This document shows, in pieces, positions 1 to 6,797 of a DNA stretch of 11,424 nucleotides; position 1 is the first letter of the stretch; each line of letters starts with the position of its first letter. A program made the translations under genes and the position numbers. This DNA is from Ilumatobacteraceae bacterium (GTDB lineage: Bacteria; Actinomycetota; Acidimicrobiia; Acidimicrobiales; Ilumatobacteraceae). The DNA lies in NCBI GenBank assembly GCA_023254985.1, contig JALRJT010000040.1:1-11424 (forward strand), in the 5' to 3' direction. The notes beneath the pieces are model-generated. The model saw nothing but the letters and a program-made list of their open reading frames with translations. It ran no database searches and was not told where the DNA came from.

Positions 1-1
1 G

Positions 2-310
2 GAAATCCTTCAGCGCTACAAGGAACTCCAGGACATCATCGCGATTCTCGGTCTCGATGAATTGTCGGAAGAGGACCGTCTCACCGTCGCCCGTGCGCGC
101 AAGGTGCAGCGATTCTTGTCGCAGCCGTTCTTCGTTGCCGAAGTATTCACCGGTCTCAAGGGTGAGTACGTCAAGACCGCGGAGACCGTCGAGAGCTTCG
201 AGGCGATCATCAAGGGCGAACTTGACGACGTGCCGGAGCAGGCGTTCTTGAACGTTGGTGGCGTCGAGCAGGTGTTGGCCAAGGCCAAGGCACTGCAGGA
301 GAACGCATAA
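2..310 (+). CDS. atpD: F-type ATP synthase subunit beta, C-terminal part (5' truncated by window edge)
   Basis: This is the last 102 residues of the catalytic beta subunit of the F1 sector of ATP synthase, a membrane-attached cytoplasmic complex that makes ATP from the proton gradient. The reading frame is open from base 2. The segment LQRYKELQDIIAILG is followed by the DELSEED-type sequence of the C-terminal helical domain (DELSEEDRL), the region that contacts gamma and epsilon. The conserved SQPFFVAEVFTG follows, then a typical tail ending in TAA. About three quarters of the gene lies upstream of the window, so the nucleotide-binding P-loop is not visible. The epsilon gene starts 2 bases after the stop, as in standard atp operons. 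The family assignment is essentially certain. Confidence 0.97.
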   Translation, partial: EILQRYKELQDIIAILGLDELSEEDRLTVARARKVQRFLSQPFFVAEVFTGLKGEYVKTAETVESFEAIIKGELDDVPEQAFLNVGGVEQVLAKAKALQENA

Positions 311-312
311 CG

Positions 313-735
313 ATGGCCGAGTCCGGTGGCTTCCGAGTGGAAGTGGTGTCTCCCGAGCGCGTGCTGTTCTCGGGTGATGCCAAGCAGGTGATCACGCGCA
401 CCTTGGATGGTGGCGAAATCGCCTTCTTGCCGGGTCACATCTCGTTCCTCGGCGCACTCGTGGAAAACCACACCCGCATCTATCTCTCTGATGGCAAGGT
501 GCAGGATCTCGCGGTTCACGGCGGATTCGTCGAGGTCGCTCCCGACCACGTGACGATCCTCTCGGATGCAGCTGAGCTCGCCGAAGACATTGACGTTGTG
601 CGTGCTCGTGCCGCAAAGGAGCGGGCAGAGGCTGCGATGCGTGGCGAACACGACGCTGCGGTCGAAGCAGACTTGCGTCGTGCACACGCGAGGTTGTCGG
701 CCACCGGTGGTCTCGCACAAGGCGCAGCGCACTAG
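313..735 (+). CDS. atpC: F-type ATP synthase subunit epsilon
   Basis: This 140-residue protein is the epsilon subunit of the F1 central stalk, which couples rotation to catalysis and can act as an intrinsic inhibitor of ATP hydrolysis. The N-terminal ~85 residues have the usual beta-sandwich pattern: an FRVEVVSPERVLFSGDA opening, GEIAFLPGHISFLGAL (the conserved G.. LPGH segment) and the VHGGFVEV strand. Residues ~90-135 are a charged, alanine-rich helical region (RARAAKERAEAAMR) that fits the C-terminal helical hairpin. The length is normal for the family. ATG at 313 is preceded by AGGAG at 297-301, inside the end of atpD, and the two genes are 2 bases apart, so they are one transcription unit. 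The protein is probably the last ATPase subunit of the operon. Confidence 0.96.
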   Translation: MAESGGFRVEVVSPERVLFSGDAKQVITRTLDGGEIAFLPGHISFLGALVENHTRIYLSDGKVQDLAVHGGFVEVAPDHVTILSDAAELAEDIDVVRARAAKERAEAAMRGEHDAAVEADLRRAHARLSATGGLAQGAAH

Positions 736-747
736 TCGCGCTCGCCA

Positions 748-1530
748 ATGACGACGTATCCCTTCACGCGGGCCCTCGTCACTGGTGCGTCCAGTGGGAT
801 CGGTCTCGAGATCGCCGAGCAGCTCGGCGCAGCCAAGGTCGCACTCGTCGTTGTTGCGCGACGCGAAGACCGCCTGCGTGAGATCGAGCGGAGGTTTCCG
901 GGCACCGAAGTGATCGTCGCTGATCTCACCACTCCAGAAGGGGTAAAGGTCGTCGTCGACCGAATCTCCAATCCACACTCGCCGGAAATCGATCTCGTCG
1001 TAAACAACGCGGGATTCGGAACCTCTGGTCACATGCATCGCATCGACCCCGATCGCTTGGCACGAGAGATTCGGCTGAACGCTGAGGCGCTCACACGAGT
1101 CATGCACGCAGCGATCGCATCGATGATCCCGCGAGGGATCGGGTACGTGCTGAACGTTTCCAGCGTCGCGAGCTTTCAGGCCAGCCCCGGACTTGCGGTG
1201 TACTCGGCGACGAAGGCTTACGTGACGAGCCTCACTGAGGGCGTGGCCGAAGAACTTCGTCACACGGGAGTGCGAGTGACGGCGTTGTGCCCAGGACTCA
1301 CCAAGACCGAGTTCCAAAGCATCTCGAACACGAGTGGAATCGCGACCGAGTTCCCTGACTTCGTGTGGACTTCGGTGCCGATGGTGGCGCGAACGGGGTT
1401 GCGTGCTGTTGCCGAAGGAAAGACGCTTGCCGTGCCGGGACTGCTCTACAAGGTGTTGGTTGGCATCTCGACGGTCATCCCGCGCGGAGCATCACGCAAG
1501 ATCACACGCCTCATCACCAAACGCGCCTGA
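748..1530 (+). CDS. Short-chain dehydrogenase/reductase (SDR family oxidoreductase)
   Basis: This 260-residue classical SDR is predicted to be a cytoplasmic NAD(P)H-dependent oxidoreductase on an unknown alcohol/ketone substrate. The Rossmann glycine motif TGASSGIG is at residues 12-19. Arg38-Arg39 after the second strand favour NADP(H), and the adenine-contact Asp59 lies in VADL. The NNAG motif is at 86-89, the active-site Asn is Asn111, and the catalytic Ser is in VSS (about 138-139) with the Tyr152/Lys156 pair in YSATK. The C-terminal third (from ~190) is the variable substrate region, and its basic tail does not look membrane-spanning. The gene begins 12 bases after atpC with no Shine-Dalgarno or -10-like sequence visible, so it is probably co-transcribed with the ATPase genes. 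It resembles the YqjQ/DltE-type SDRs, whose substrates are mostly unknown. The family call is very secure, the substrate is not. Confidence 0.93.
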   Translation: MTTYPFTRALVTGASSGIGLEIAEQLGAAKVALVVVARREDRLREIERRFPGTEVIVADLTTPEGVKVVVDRISNPHSPEIDLVVNNAGFGTSGHMHRIDPDRLAREIRLNAEALTRVMHAAIASMIPRGIGYVLNVSSVASFQASPGLAVYSATKAYVTSLTEGVAEELRHTGVRVTALCPGLTKTEFQSISNTSGIATEFPDFVWTSVPMVARTGLRAVAEGKTLAVPGLLYKVLVGISTVIPRGASRKITRLITKRA

Positions 1531-1538
1531 GCGGCGCT

Positions 1539-2531
1539 TCAGGAGTCGGTAGTCGAGAAGTAGGCCGTCAATCGGTCGTGACGGTGGTGCGTGTCGATGT
1601 AGCGAATCGTTCCACTGCGACTACGCATGACGAGGCTGTGGCTGCGAGCTCCGTAGGAGTCATAGCGCACTCCGCGCAGGAGCTCACCGTCGGTGACGCC
1701 GGTGGCGGCAAAGAAGACGTCGTTGCCACGGATGAGATCGTTTGTGGTCAGCACCTTCGACAAGTCGTATCCAGCTTTGATCGCCTCATCTCGCTCGGCA
1801 TCGTTGCGTGGCGCGAGGCGACCCAGGATCTCGCCACCCATCGCCTTCAGAGCCGCTGCGGCGACCACTCCCTCCGGAGTGCCACCGACACCCATCAAGA
1901 TGTCGACGCCGACCTCACTCGAGGCCGCGGCGATTGCACCGAAGATGTCGCCGTCGGAGATCAGACGGATACGTGCGCCGGTCTTACGAACCTCGGCGAT
2001 GAGGTCGTTGTGGCGATCACGTTCAAGGATCATCACGGTGACCTCGCTCACGAGCTTGCGCATGGCGCGCGCGACTTCCTTGATGTTCTTGGTCGGGGAG
2101 AAGTCCAGGTCAACTGCGCTTGCAGCCTCGGGGCCGACAGCGATCTTTTCCATGTAGAAACACGGCCCAGGATTGAACATCGAGCCCCGTTCCGCCACGG
2201 CGATCACGCTGAGCGCATTTCCGCGACCCATCGCGGTCAATGTGGTGCCGTCGATCGGATCGACCGCGACGTCGGCGAGTGGGGTGGAGCCATTCCCGAC
2301 GCGCTCGCCGTTGTAGAGCATCGGCGCTTCGTCCTTTTCGCCCTCGCCGATGACGACGATCCCATCCATGCTCACCGTGTCGAGCACGTTGCGCATCGCA
2401 TCGACCGCAGCGCCATCGGCTGCCTTCTTGTCACCTCGACCTACCCAACCTGCTGCGGCGAGCGCCGCGGACTCCGTGACCCGCACGAGTTCCATTGCCA
2501 AGTTGCGATCGGGACGTTCCTTCGCTGGCAT
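1539..2531 (-). CDS. glpX: Class II fructose-1,6-bisphosphatase (GlpX type)
   Basis: This 330-residue protein hydrolyses fructose-1,6-bisphosphate to fructose-6-phosphate in gluconeogenesis. In actinobacteria GlpX is usually the main or only FBPase; some family members also take sedoheptulose-1,7-bisphosphate. Visible signatures are GRGDKKAADGAAVDAMR (31-47, with Asp34), IGEGEKDEAPM (61-71), the metal/phosphate motif VDPIDGTT (90-97), RGNALSVIAVA (103-113), and GVGGTPEG (214-221), where the conserved late Glu sits. The length is normal. The start is either ATG at 2531 or TTG immediately upstream at 2534. I prefer ATG, but a -10-like TAGATT on the minus strand (2545-2540) would also suit a leaderless TTG start. 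The 3' end lies 8 bases from the convergent SDR stop with no hairpin between them. Confidence 0.96.
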   Translation of the reverse strand: MPAKERPDRNLAMELVRVTESAALAAAGWVGRGDKKAADGAAVDAMRNVLDTVSMDGIVVIGEGEKDEAPMLYNGERVGNGSTPLADVAVDPIDGTTLTAMGRGNALSVIAVAERGSMFNPGPCFYMEKIAVGPEAASAVDLDFSPTKNIKEVARAMRKLVSEVTVMILERDRHNDLIAEVRKTGARIRLISDGDIFGAIAAASSEVGVDILMGVGGTPEGVVAAAALKAMGGEILGRLAPRNDAERDEAIKAGYDLSKVLTTNDLIRGNDVFFAATGVTDGELLRGVRYDSYGARSHSLVMRSRSGTIRYIDTHHRHDRLTAYFSTTDS

Positions 2532-2539
2532 CAATGACG

Positions 2540-2545
2540 AATCTA
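2540..2545 (-). promoter_or_regulatory. Candidate -10 element of glpX
   Basis: Read on the minus strand this is TAGATT, matching TANNNT (four of six positions of TATAAT). It ends 5 bases before the TTG and 8 bases before the ATG of glpX, so transcription could begin at or very near the start codon. A GGAG lies farther upstream on the same strand, but too far from the start for a normal Shine-Dalgarno. This is inferred from spacing only, and no convincing -35 was identified. Confidence 0.35.
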
Positions 2546-2574
2546 CTCCAATTCACTTCTCGTCGGAAAACAAG

Positions 2575-2580
2575 TAGCGT
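2575..2580 (+). promoter_or_regulatory. Candidate -10 element of the acidic-repeat gene (leaderless GTG start)
   Basis: TAGCGT ends 7 bases before the GTG at 2588. A weak -35 (TTCACT, 2552-2557) lies 17 bases upstream. A transcript starting about 7 bases after the hexamer would begin on or next to the GTG, making it leaderless. This supports GTG 2588 over the in-frame ATG at 2534, which would overlap the glpX start and has no ribosome-binding site. Confidence 0.4.
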
Positions 2581-2587
2581 CGGGCGT

Positions 2588-2998
2588 GTGAGCGATTGGA
2601 ACCCACGCGATCCGGAAGCGTCGACGACACGTTTCGATCTGACCGAGTGGTCCGTGGACGAACGGGCGGATGTCGTTTCCAAGCTCGCAGCAGAAAACAT
2701 CCAGCATGGCTGGGATGGTGACGAGCTCCTCGTGCCGCAATCCGAGGAAGAAGTCGTTGAAGACATCTTGGATGAACTCGAGGACATGTTCGACAATGAC
2801 GTCGAGTCGGAGACCGCAGAGTTCGACCTCGACGACTGGAGTGACGAAGAGCGAGCGAAGTTGTGCAACATGTTGGACAACTTGGACATCGGCTATCGCT
2901 TGGAAGACGGAGTGCTGATCGCGCCAATCGGCGCCGAGCAGGTCATCGAATCGTGCATCGATTCGATCGAAGACGACCTTGACGGCGACGACGCCTGA
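2588..2998 (+). CDS. Hypothetical acidic protein made of two homologous ~53-residue repeats
   Basis: I recognise no named function for this protein. From GTG 2588 it is 136 residues, about one third Asp/Glu (45 by count) and only seven Lys/Arg. It contains two copies of one unit, residues ~16-67 and ~79-131. Both run F-D-L-x-x-W-S-x-(D/E)-E-R-A at the start, then a helix (KLAAENI / NMLDNLDI), a tight D-G turn before a strand ending in P (WDGDELLVP / LEDGVLIAP), and a closing acidic helix (EEEVVEDILDELED / AEQVIESCIDSIED). The helix-strand-helix layout resembles the small DUF2007-like 'signal transducing' fold, but that is only an impression. The protein has no signal peptide or membrane segment and is presumably cytoplasmic. 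It is the first gene of an overlapping three-gene unit: its stop overlaps the next start by 20 bases. An in-frame ATG at 2534 would add 18 residues. Confidence 0.8.
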   Translation: MSDWNPRDPEASTTRFDLTEWSVDERADVVSKLAAENIQHGWDGDELLVPQSEEEVVEDILDELEDMFDNDVESETAEFDLDDWSDEERAKLCNMLDNLDIGYRLEDGVLIAPIGAEQVIESCIDSIEDDLDGDDA

Positions 2999-3689
2999 CA
3001 TCCTCGCCGAAGTCGAAGTCTGGCACTCCCGGCCGGTCACTCCGACGCGGCGACTCTCGCTCGGCAACTTGGTCTTACCCGTTGAACCGGCTCCTGGACT
3101 CGGTGGAGTTCTCCTTGCCGCGATTGTTGCGAACTTCGTCGCGCTCGTCGATGAGGACCTCCATCCGGATCTCGATCGGTTGATCTCACAGGTTGATCGC
3201 GGCGAACGCGTCACCCAGCCACGACTTCGACATCGCTTCCAAATCGACCGTCACGGTCTCGCGCGGAGCATCCACCGCATGGTCTCCGATGGTGAAACAG
3301 TCCGATTCCAGTTCTCCGAGGGCGGTACGCCACTCCAACACACGTTGGCCGCGATCTACTCCCTCGAGCGACTCGATCCATCTGCTCGACGAGTGATTGC
3401 GTCAGCTCTGAAAAAGGCGATGCGCTGGAGAGGTCCTCTCGACACCTCATTCATGGGATTCATCGCAGGAACGAGTGCGACGTCGATCGCCAACGTCGCC
3501 GATCCTCGCGCGTGGGCACTCGAGGTACTTGGTTTCCCGGTCGGCACCGTCAAGCCGACGAAGAAAGAAGTACAGACGAGGTTCAGGGACGCCTTGCGAT
3601 CCGTGCATCCAGACCATGGCGGAGATGAGTCGACGGCGAGCCGTTCAATTGACGAACTCGGCGAAGCTCGTCGCATCCTGCTCGGATGA
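2979..3689 (+). CDS. J-domain-containing protein (DnaJ-like C-terminus, uncharacterised N-terminus)
   Basis: This 236-residue protein has a C-terminal region (about 177-236) that looks like a J-domain. A first helix (RAWALEVLGF) is followed by KPTKKEVQTRFRDALRSVHPDHGGD, with the essential His-Pro-Asp at 210-212 in its usual place after the basic helix II, then a final helix (IDELGEARRILLG). J-domains stimulate the ATPase of DnaK/Hsp70, so the protein could recruit DnaK to a specific client. The first ~175 residues match no domain I know. They include WHSRPVTPTRR near the start, a hydrophobic stretch (~41-58) more like a buried helix than a certain membrane span, and an arginine-rich middle. 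There is no G/F region, zinc finger or DnaJ C-terminal domain, so this is not the housekeeping DnaJ. The start is TTG 2979, overlapping the upstream stop, and the stop overlaps the hydrolase ATG (ATGA). Confidence 0.85.
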   Translation: MTATTPDILAEVEVWHSRPVTPTRRLSLGNLVLPVEPAPGLGGVLLAAIVANFVALVDEDLHPDLDRLISQVDRGERVTQPRLRHRFQIDRHGLARSIHRMVSDGETVRFQFSEGGTPLQHTLAAIYSLERLDPSARRVIASALKKAMRWRGPLDTSFMGFIAGTSATSIANVADPRAWALEVLGFPVGTVKPTKKEVQTRFRDALRSVHPDHGGDESTASRSIDELGEARRILLG

Positions 3690-4258
3690 CTCGGGTTCGC
3701 GCGGTCGTGTTGTTCCCCGGGTCGGGGAGTGCGGCCAATCATCCGTCGCTCGTTGCGATCGAGAATCACTTGTCGCCACTGCCAACGTTTCGCTGTGATT
3801 TTGACTACCGCAAGGCAGGGAAGTCGTTCCCCGATCGCACGCCGGTGTTGCTCACGACCGTGCGTCGCGAGGTTCGTGCCGTTGCCGACGGGCTCGGGTG
3901 TGAAACGGGCGAGATCGTCATCGGCGGGAGGTCGATGGGTGGCCGTATGTGCTCGATGGCGGCATGCGATCCCGAAGACGCACTTGAAGTGGCCGGCGTG
4001 ATCTGCATCTCGTATCCACTCCATCCACCGAAGAAGCCCGAATCACTGCGAACCGAGCATTTTCCACGTCTCGGCGCTCGAACACTCTTCGTGAGTGGCA
4101 CCAAGGACGAGTTCGGCACGCCCGAGGAACTCGGCCGTGCATTTGAACTTCTTCCACGCCCACCGGACGTGGTGTGGATGGATGGCGCACGACACGACCT
4201 CGCTCGACGCGACGTAGAGGTCGCACGCGTGATCGGCGACTGGCTAGCGACGTTCTAG
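3686..4258 (+). CDS. Alpha/beta hydrolase, KANL3/Tex30-like family
   Basis: This 190-residue alpha/beta-hydrolase is predicted to be a cytoplasmic esterase/acylhydrolase of unknown substrate. The first strand ends in LFPGSGS (oxyanion-hole region, 9-15). The nucleophile elbow is GGRSMGGR with Ser83. The segment ISYPLHPPKKPESLR (109-122) followed by LFVSGTKDEFGTPEEL is characteristic of the KANL3/Tex30 group. The triad acid is probably Asp141 and the base His170 (ARHDL). The protein is short, with no lid domain. It starts at ATG 3686, sharing four bases (ATGA) with the stop of the J-domain gene, so translation is probably coupled. Its 3' end overlaps the convergent MFS gene by 15 bases. The fold is secure, the substrate unknown. 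Confidence 0.9.
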   Translation: MTRVRAVVLFPGSGSAANHPSLVAIENHLSPLPTFRCDFDYRKAGKSFPDRTPVLLTTVRREVRAVADGLGCETGEIVIGGRSMGGRMCSMAACDPEDALEVAGVICISYPLHPPKKPESLRTEHFPRLGARTLFVSGTKDEFGTPEELGRAFELLPRPPDVVWMDGARHDLARRDVEVARVIGDWLATF

Positions 4259-5521
4259 ATCGCGATCTTCGGGGTTGAGTTCCTCGAGCTTGCGGTGCGC
4301 AGTTTCTGGATAGACGAAGGCGACGAGGATCGCAACCAGGATGGGTCCTGACGAGAAGGTGAGCATCACTGAGAAGTAACTGAAGTCGCGTTCGAGCAGG
4401 ATGCCCGCGACGATCAATCCTGCGCTCCCGCCGAGTAGTGATGCGGTCGTGATCATGGCTGAGGCGATGCTGCGCTTGGCGGTTGGGAAGAGTTCGTTGC
4501 GGAACACCGACATTGCGGGATAGGCGAGGGCGAGTGCGATGCCACCGAGGAGCGCTGCACACCACATCGCGAATCCCGATAGTCCAAACGACGAGGCGAT
4601 GAGCAGTGCTCCGATCGGCGTCGCAATGGCGGCAAGAGTCTTGCGACCAGCAGTCTCTGCGAGTCTGCCTCCGATGATCAGTCCGATTGAGGCCGGCACG
4701 ACCGTCACCACGCTGTAGAGCGCGATCAACGAAGCGGAATATCCGCGCACGTCCTTCAGGTATCGAACCTGGAAGATCGATGCGGTTGCGATGAAGACGT
4801 TGATCAGAATGGCAACAACAACTTGCAGTGCAAGCCGGTCGCCGTGGATGTGTGCTTGTGTTGCGCGGTCGGACTCGTGTTGCGCGAGGGATCTGAAGCG
4901 TTCGGTTTCGGGAAGCTTGCGCGTCAGGATCAGTGCAATGACGAGCCATCCCAGCCCGACGAGGTAGACGTACCTCCAGCTCGACTCCGAGATTCCGGCG
5001 AGGGGGATCGCTGCAACGGCTGAACCTGCACCGATGCCGCTTGCCATCGCCAAGATGCTGAGTGCCCACGCGCGTGAGTTCGCACCCATCTCCTCGACTG
5101 CGAACACGAGGACGAAGACATTCAGGGCGATGCCGAGCGGACGACCGAGGGCTTGAGTGACAACGAGGAGAGCAAACGATGGAGCAATGGCGCCAAGCGA
5201 GGTGATGATCGGCGCAAGCCACGCGGTCAACAGGATCATGGTTCGTCGTCCAACTCGATCAGCGAGGCTGGCGAGAGGAAGCGCGATGACGACACCCCAG
5301 CGAACGACTGCTGCGCCGAAGCCTTGGCCTTGTTCTCCAATGCCGAATTCGCTCGCTGCGTAGGCGACCGTCTGCGTGAAGACCGTGTTCACGAACGAGG
5401 AAGGGAAGCACGCGATCGCCAGCAGGACGACCACCTGGCGTTGACGCTTCGTCAACGGTTCGGGCGCTCGAAAACCGCGCAAGATAGGCGATTTCACGGA
5501 GTCGGTGCTCGCAGTTGCCAC
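4244..5521 (-). CDS. MFS transporter (12-span major facilitator, sugar-porter-like ends)
   Basis: This is a polytopic inner-membrane secondary transporter of about 425 residues from GTG 5521. The open frame continues upstream, but that extension is antisense to murA and not protein-like. A basic cytoplasmic N-terminus (LTKRQRQ) precedes about twelve hydrophobic segments. The MFS loop 2-3 signature is DRVGRR at 88-93, and the equivalent in the second half is GGRLAETAGRK, as expected from the two six-helix repeats. A charged central loop (PETERFRSLAQHESDR...) separates the halves. The C-terminal PETAHRKLEEL resembles the PETKG..LEEI end of metabolite/sugar:H+ symporters. The substrate cannot be read from sequence. 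ATG 5545 is an alternative start (433 residues), but its codon would overlap the murA ATG on the other strand. GTG 5521 sits 6 bases after TATGCT and is preferred. Confidence 0.88.
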   Translation of the reverse strand: MATASTDSVKSPILRGFRAPEPLTKRQRQVVVLLAIACFPSSFVNTVFTQTVAYAASEFGIGEQGQGFGAAVVRWGVVIALPLASLADRVGRRTMILLTAWLAPIITSLGAIAPSFALLVVTQALGRPLGIALNVFVLVFAVEEMGANSRAWALSILAMASGIGAGSAVAAIPLAGISESSWRYVYLVGLGWLVIALILTRKLPETERFRSLAQHESDRATQAHIHGDRLALQVVVAILINVFIATASIFQVRYLKDVRGYSASLIALYSVVTVVPASIGLIIGGRLAETAGRKTLAAIATPIGALLIASSFGLSGFAMWCAALLGGIALALAYPAMSVFRNELFPTAKRSIASAMITTASLLGGSAGLIVAGILLERDFSYFSVMLTFSSGPILVAILVAFVYPETAHRKLEELNPEDRDLERR

Positions 5522-5527
5522 CGCGCG

Positions 5528-5535
5528 AGCATACT
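5528..5535. promoter_or_regulatory. Overlapping opposed -10-like hexamers between the MFS gene and murA
   Basis: The 8-base stretch GCTATACT-like sequence here reads AGCATACT on the plus strand from 5528. On the minus strand TATGCT (5533-5528) ends 6 bases before the MFS GTG at 5521. On the plus strand CATACT (5530-5535) ends 8 bases before the murA ATG at 5544. The two hexamers share four base pairs, so one short A/T-rich core could serve RNA polymerase in both directions, each making a nearly leaderless mRNA. Neither start has a Shine-Dalgarno. No clear -35 was seen. Confidence 0.4.
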
Positions 5536-5543
5536 GAGTGCCC

Positions 5544-6797
5544 ATGCACATCGTTGTCGCGCGCTCCGAGAACTTGCGTGGCATCGTGACCGTGCCCGGT
5601 GCAAAGAACTCAGTGCTCAAGTTAATGGCGGCCACGTTGCTCGCTCCGGGTCGGTACCGACTCACCAACGTGCCGGACATCGCCGATGTCGACACGATGT
5701 GCGAATTGTTGTCCGCCATGGGAGTGTCGAGCACCCGCGTGGGTACACATGAACTCGTTCTCGAGCACTCCGGTGACATCGTGCCCGTCGCTCCGTTCGA
5801 ACTCGTCGATCGCATCCGTGCCTCGATCAACGTGCTTGGACCCCTGCTTGCGCGTTTCGGTCGCGCGAACATTGCGATGCCTGGAGGCGACGACTTCGGC
5901 TCGCGTCCGATCGACTTGCACGTGATGGGTCTCGAGAAGATGGGAGCAACGTTCGACCTTGATCGCGATGGAGTTCGCGCGACCGCAAGTGATCTGCATG
6001 GTGCGCATGTCGAACTGCCGTTTCCGAGCGTCGGTGCGACAGAAAACATCCTGATGGCTGCAGTATTGGCGCGAGGTGTTACGACGATTGACAACGCTGC
6101 GCGGGAGCCGGAGATCGGCGACCTGTGTTCGATGCTCGTCGACATGGGCGCCAAGATTTCGGGAATCGGAAGCGATCAACTGGAGATCACGGGTATCTCT
6201 CCCGATGAGTTGCGAGCGGTTGACCACGCTGTGGTGAGTGATCGCGTTCAAGCGGCGACCTACATCGCCGCAGTCGCAGTCGCGCGAGGCGATGTGGTCG
6301 TTGCAGGAGCGCGCGCCGAGCACATGGAGATGCTCGTCACGAGGTTCTCGGAAATGGGCGTCGACATCACGCCGGTCGAGGGTGGACTGCGGGTCGTGAG
6401 CACGAGACGCTTGACGTCAATCGACTTCTCGACGCTTCCGTACCCCGGCATCGCGACCGACTACAAGCCACTTCTCGTTGGCATGCTTGCGGTCGCCGAG
6501 GGAGTCGGTGTGGCGACGGAGAACCTCTACCCAGGCAGGTTCCGTTACGTGGATGAACTCGTCAAGCTCGGGGCGAACGTGCGCATTGAGGGCCACCATG
6601 CCATCGTTCGAGGTGTAGACACTCTCGTCGGCGCGCCGGTGAGTGCGCCGGACATCCGAGCCGGAGCTGCGCTCGTGGTGGCGGGTCTTGCCGCAGAGGG
6701 CGAAACGGTCATTTCCAACGTCCACCACATCGACCGCGGATATGACGACCTCGTTGGGCGTCTTGCCGCCCTCGGCGCTGACGTCAGTCGTCGATAG
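5544..6797 (+). CDS. murA: UDP-N-acetylglucosamine 1-carboxyvinyltransferase, Asp-type (fosfomycin-insensitive form)
   Basis: This cytoplasmic enzyme of 417 residues transfers enolpyruvyl from PEP to UDP-GlcNAc, the first committed step of peptidoglycan precursor synthesis. Alignment by eye to E. coli MurA is collinear throughout: Lys21 in PGAKNS (Lys22 in E. coli), Arg91-Ile-Arg-Ala-Ser-Ile, the active-site loop MPGGDDFGSRP (112-122), Arg121 (Arg120), NAAREPEI (184-191), Asp306 in TDYKP (Asp305) and Arg398 in HIDRGYD (Arg397). The catalytic-loop Cys115 of E. coli, the residue alkylated by fosfomycin, is Asp116 here (codon 5889-5891). The same replacement occurs in Mycobacterium and Chlamydia, whose enzymes are fosfomycin-insensitive. 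ATG 5544 is preferred; GTG 5538 would add two residues. The 3' end overlaps the minus-strand small gene by 14 bases. murA near the atp operon is a familiar actinobacterial arrangement. Confidence 0.97.
   Translation: MHIVVARSENLRGIVTVPGAKNSVLKLMAATLLAPGRYRLTNVPDIADVDTMCELLSAMGVSSTRVGTHELVLEHSGDIVPVAPFELVDRIRASINVLGPLLARFGRANIAMPGGDDFGSRPIDLHVMGLEKMGATFDLDRDGVRATASDLHGAHVELPFPSVGATENILMAAVLARGVTTIDNAAREPEIGDLCSMLVDMGAKISGIGSDQLEITGISPDELRAVDHAVVSDRVQAATYIAAVAVARGDVVVAGARAEHMEMLVTRFSEMGVDITPVEGGLRVVSTRRLTSIDFSTLPYPGIATDYKPLLVGMLAVAEGVGVATENLYPGRFRYVDELVKLGANVRIEGHHAIVRGVDTLVGAPVSAPDIRAGAALVVAGLAAEGETVISNVHHIDRGYDDLVGRLAALGADVSRR

Noticed and set aside
16..1317. A 433-codon open frame on the minus strand across atpD, atpC and the SDR.
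   Set aside because: It is antisense to three clearly homologous genes, is rich in Arg/His/Cys with no domain pattern, and is a by-product of GC-rich codon use.
1365..2537. A 390-codon plus-strand open frame across glpX.
   Set aside because: The minus strand encodes an unmistakable GlpX with all motifs, and the plus-strand translation has no family features.
2495..2587. N-terminal extension of the acidic-repeat protein to ATG 2495 or ATG 2534.
   Set aside because: It would run into the glpX coding region or its start, has no ribosome-binding site, and the added residues do not belong to either repeat. GTG 2588 has a -10 candidate at leaderless spacing.
3918..5222. A 434-codon minus-strand open frame across the hydrolase and the MFS gene.
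   Set aside because: It has an Arg-rich, low-complexity translation in the wrong frame of two recognisable genes.
5546..6154. Extension of the MFS frame by about 200 codons upstream of the chosen start.
   Set aside because: The extension lies antisense to murA and is Ser/Thr/Arg-rich, unlike an MFS N-terminus. The protein-like part starts near GTG 5521.
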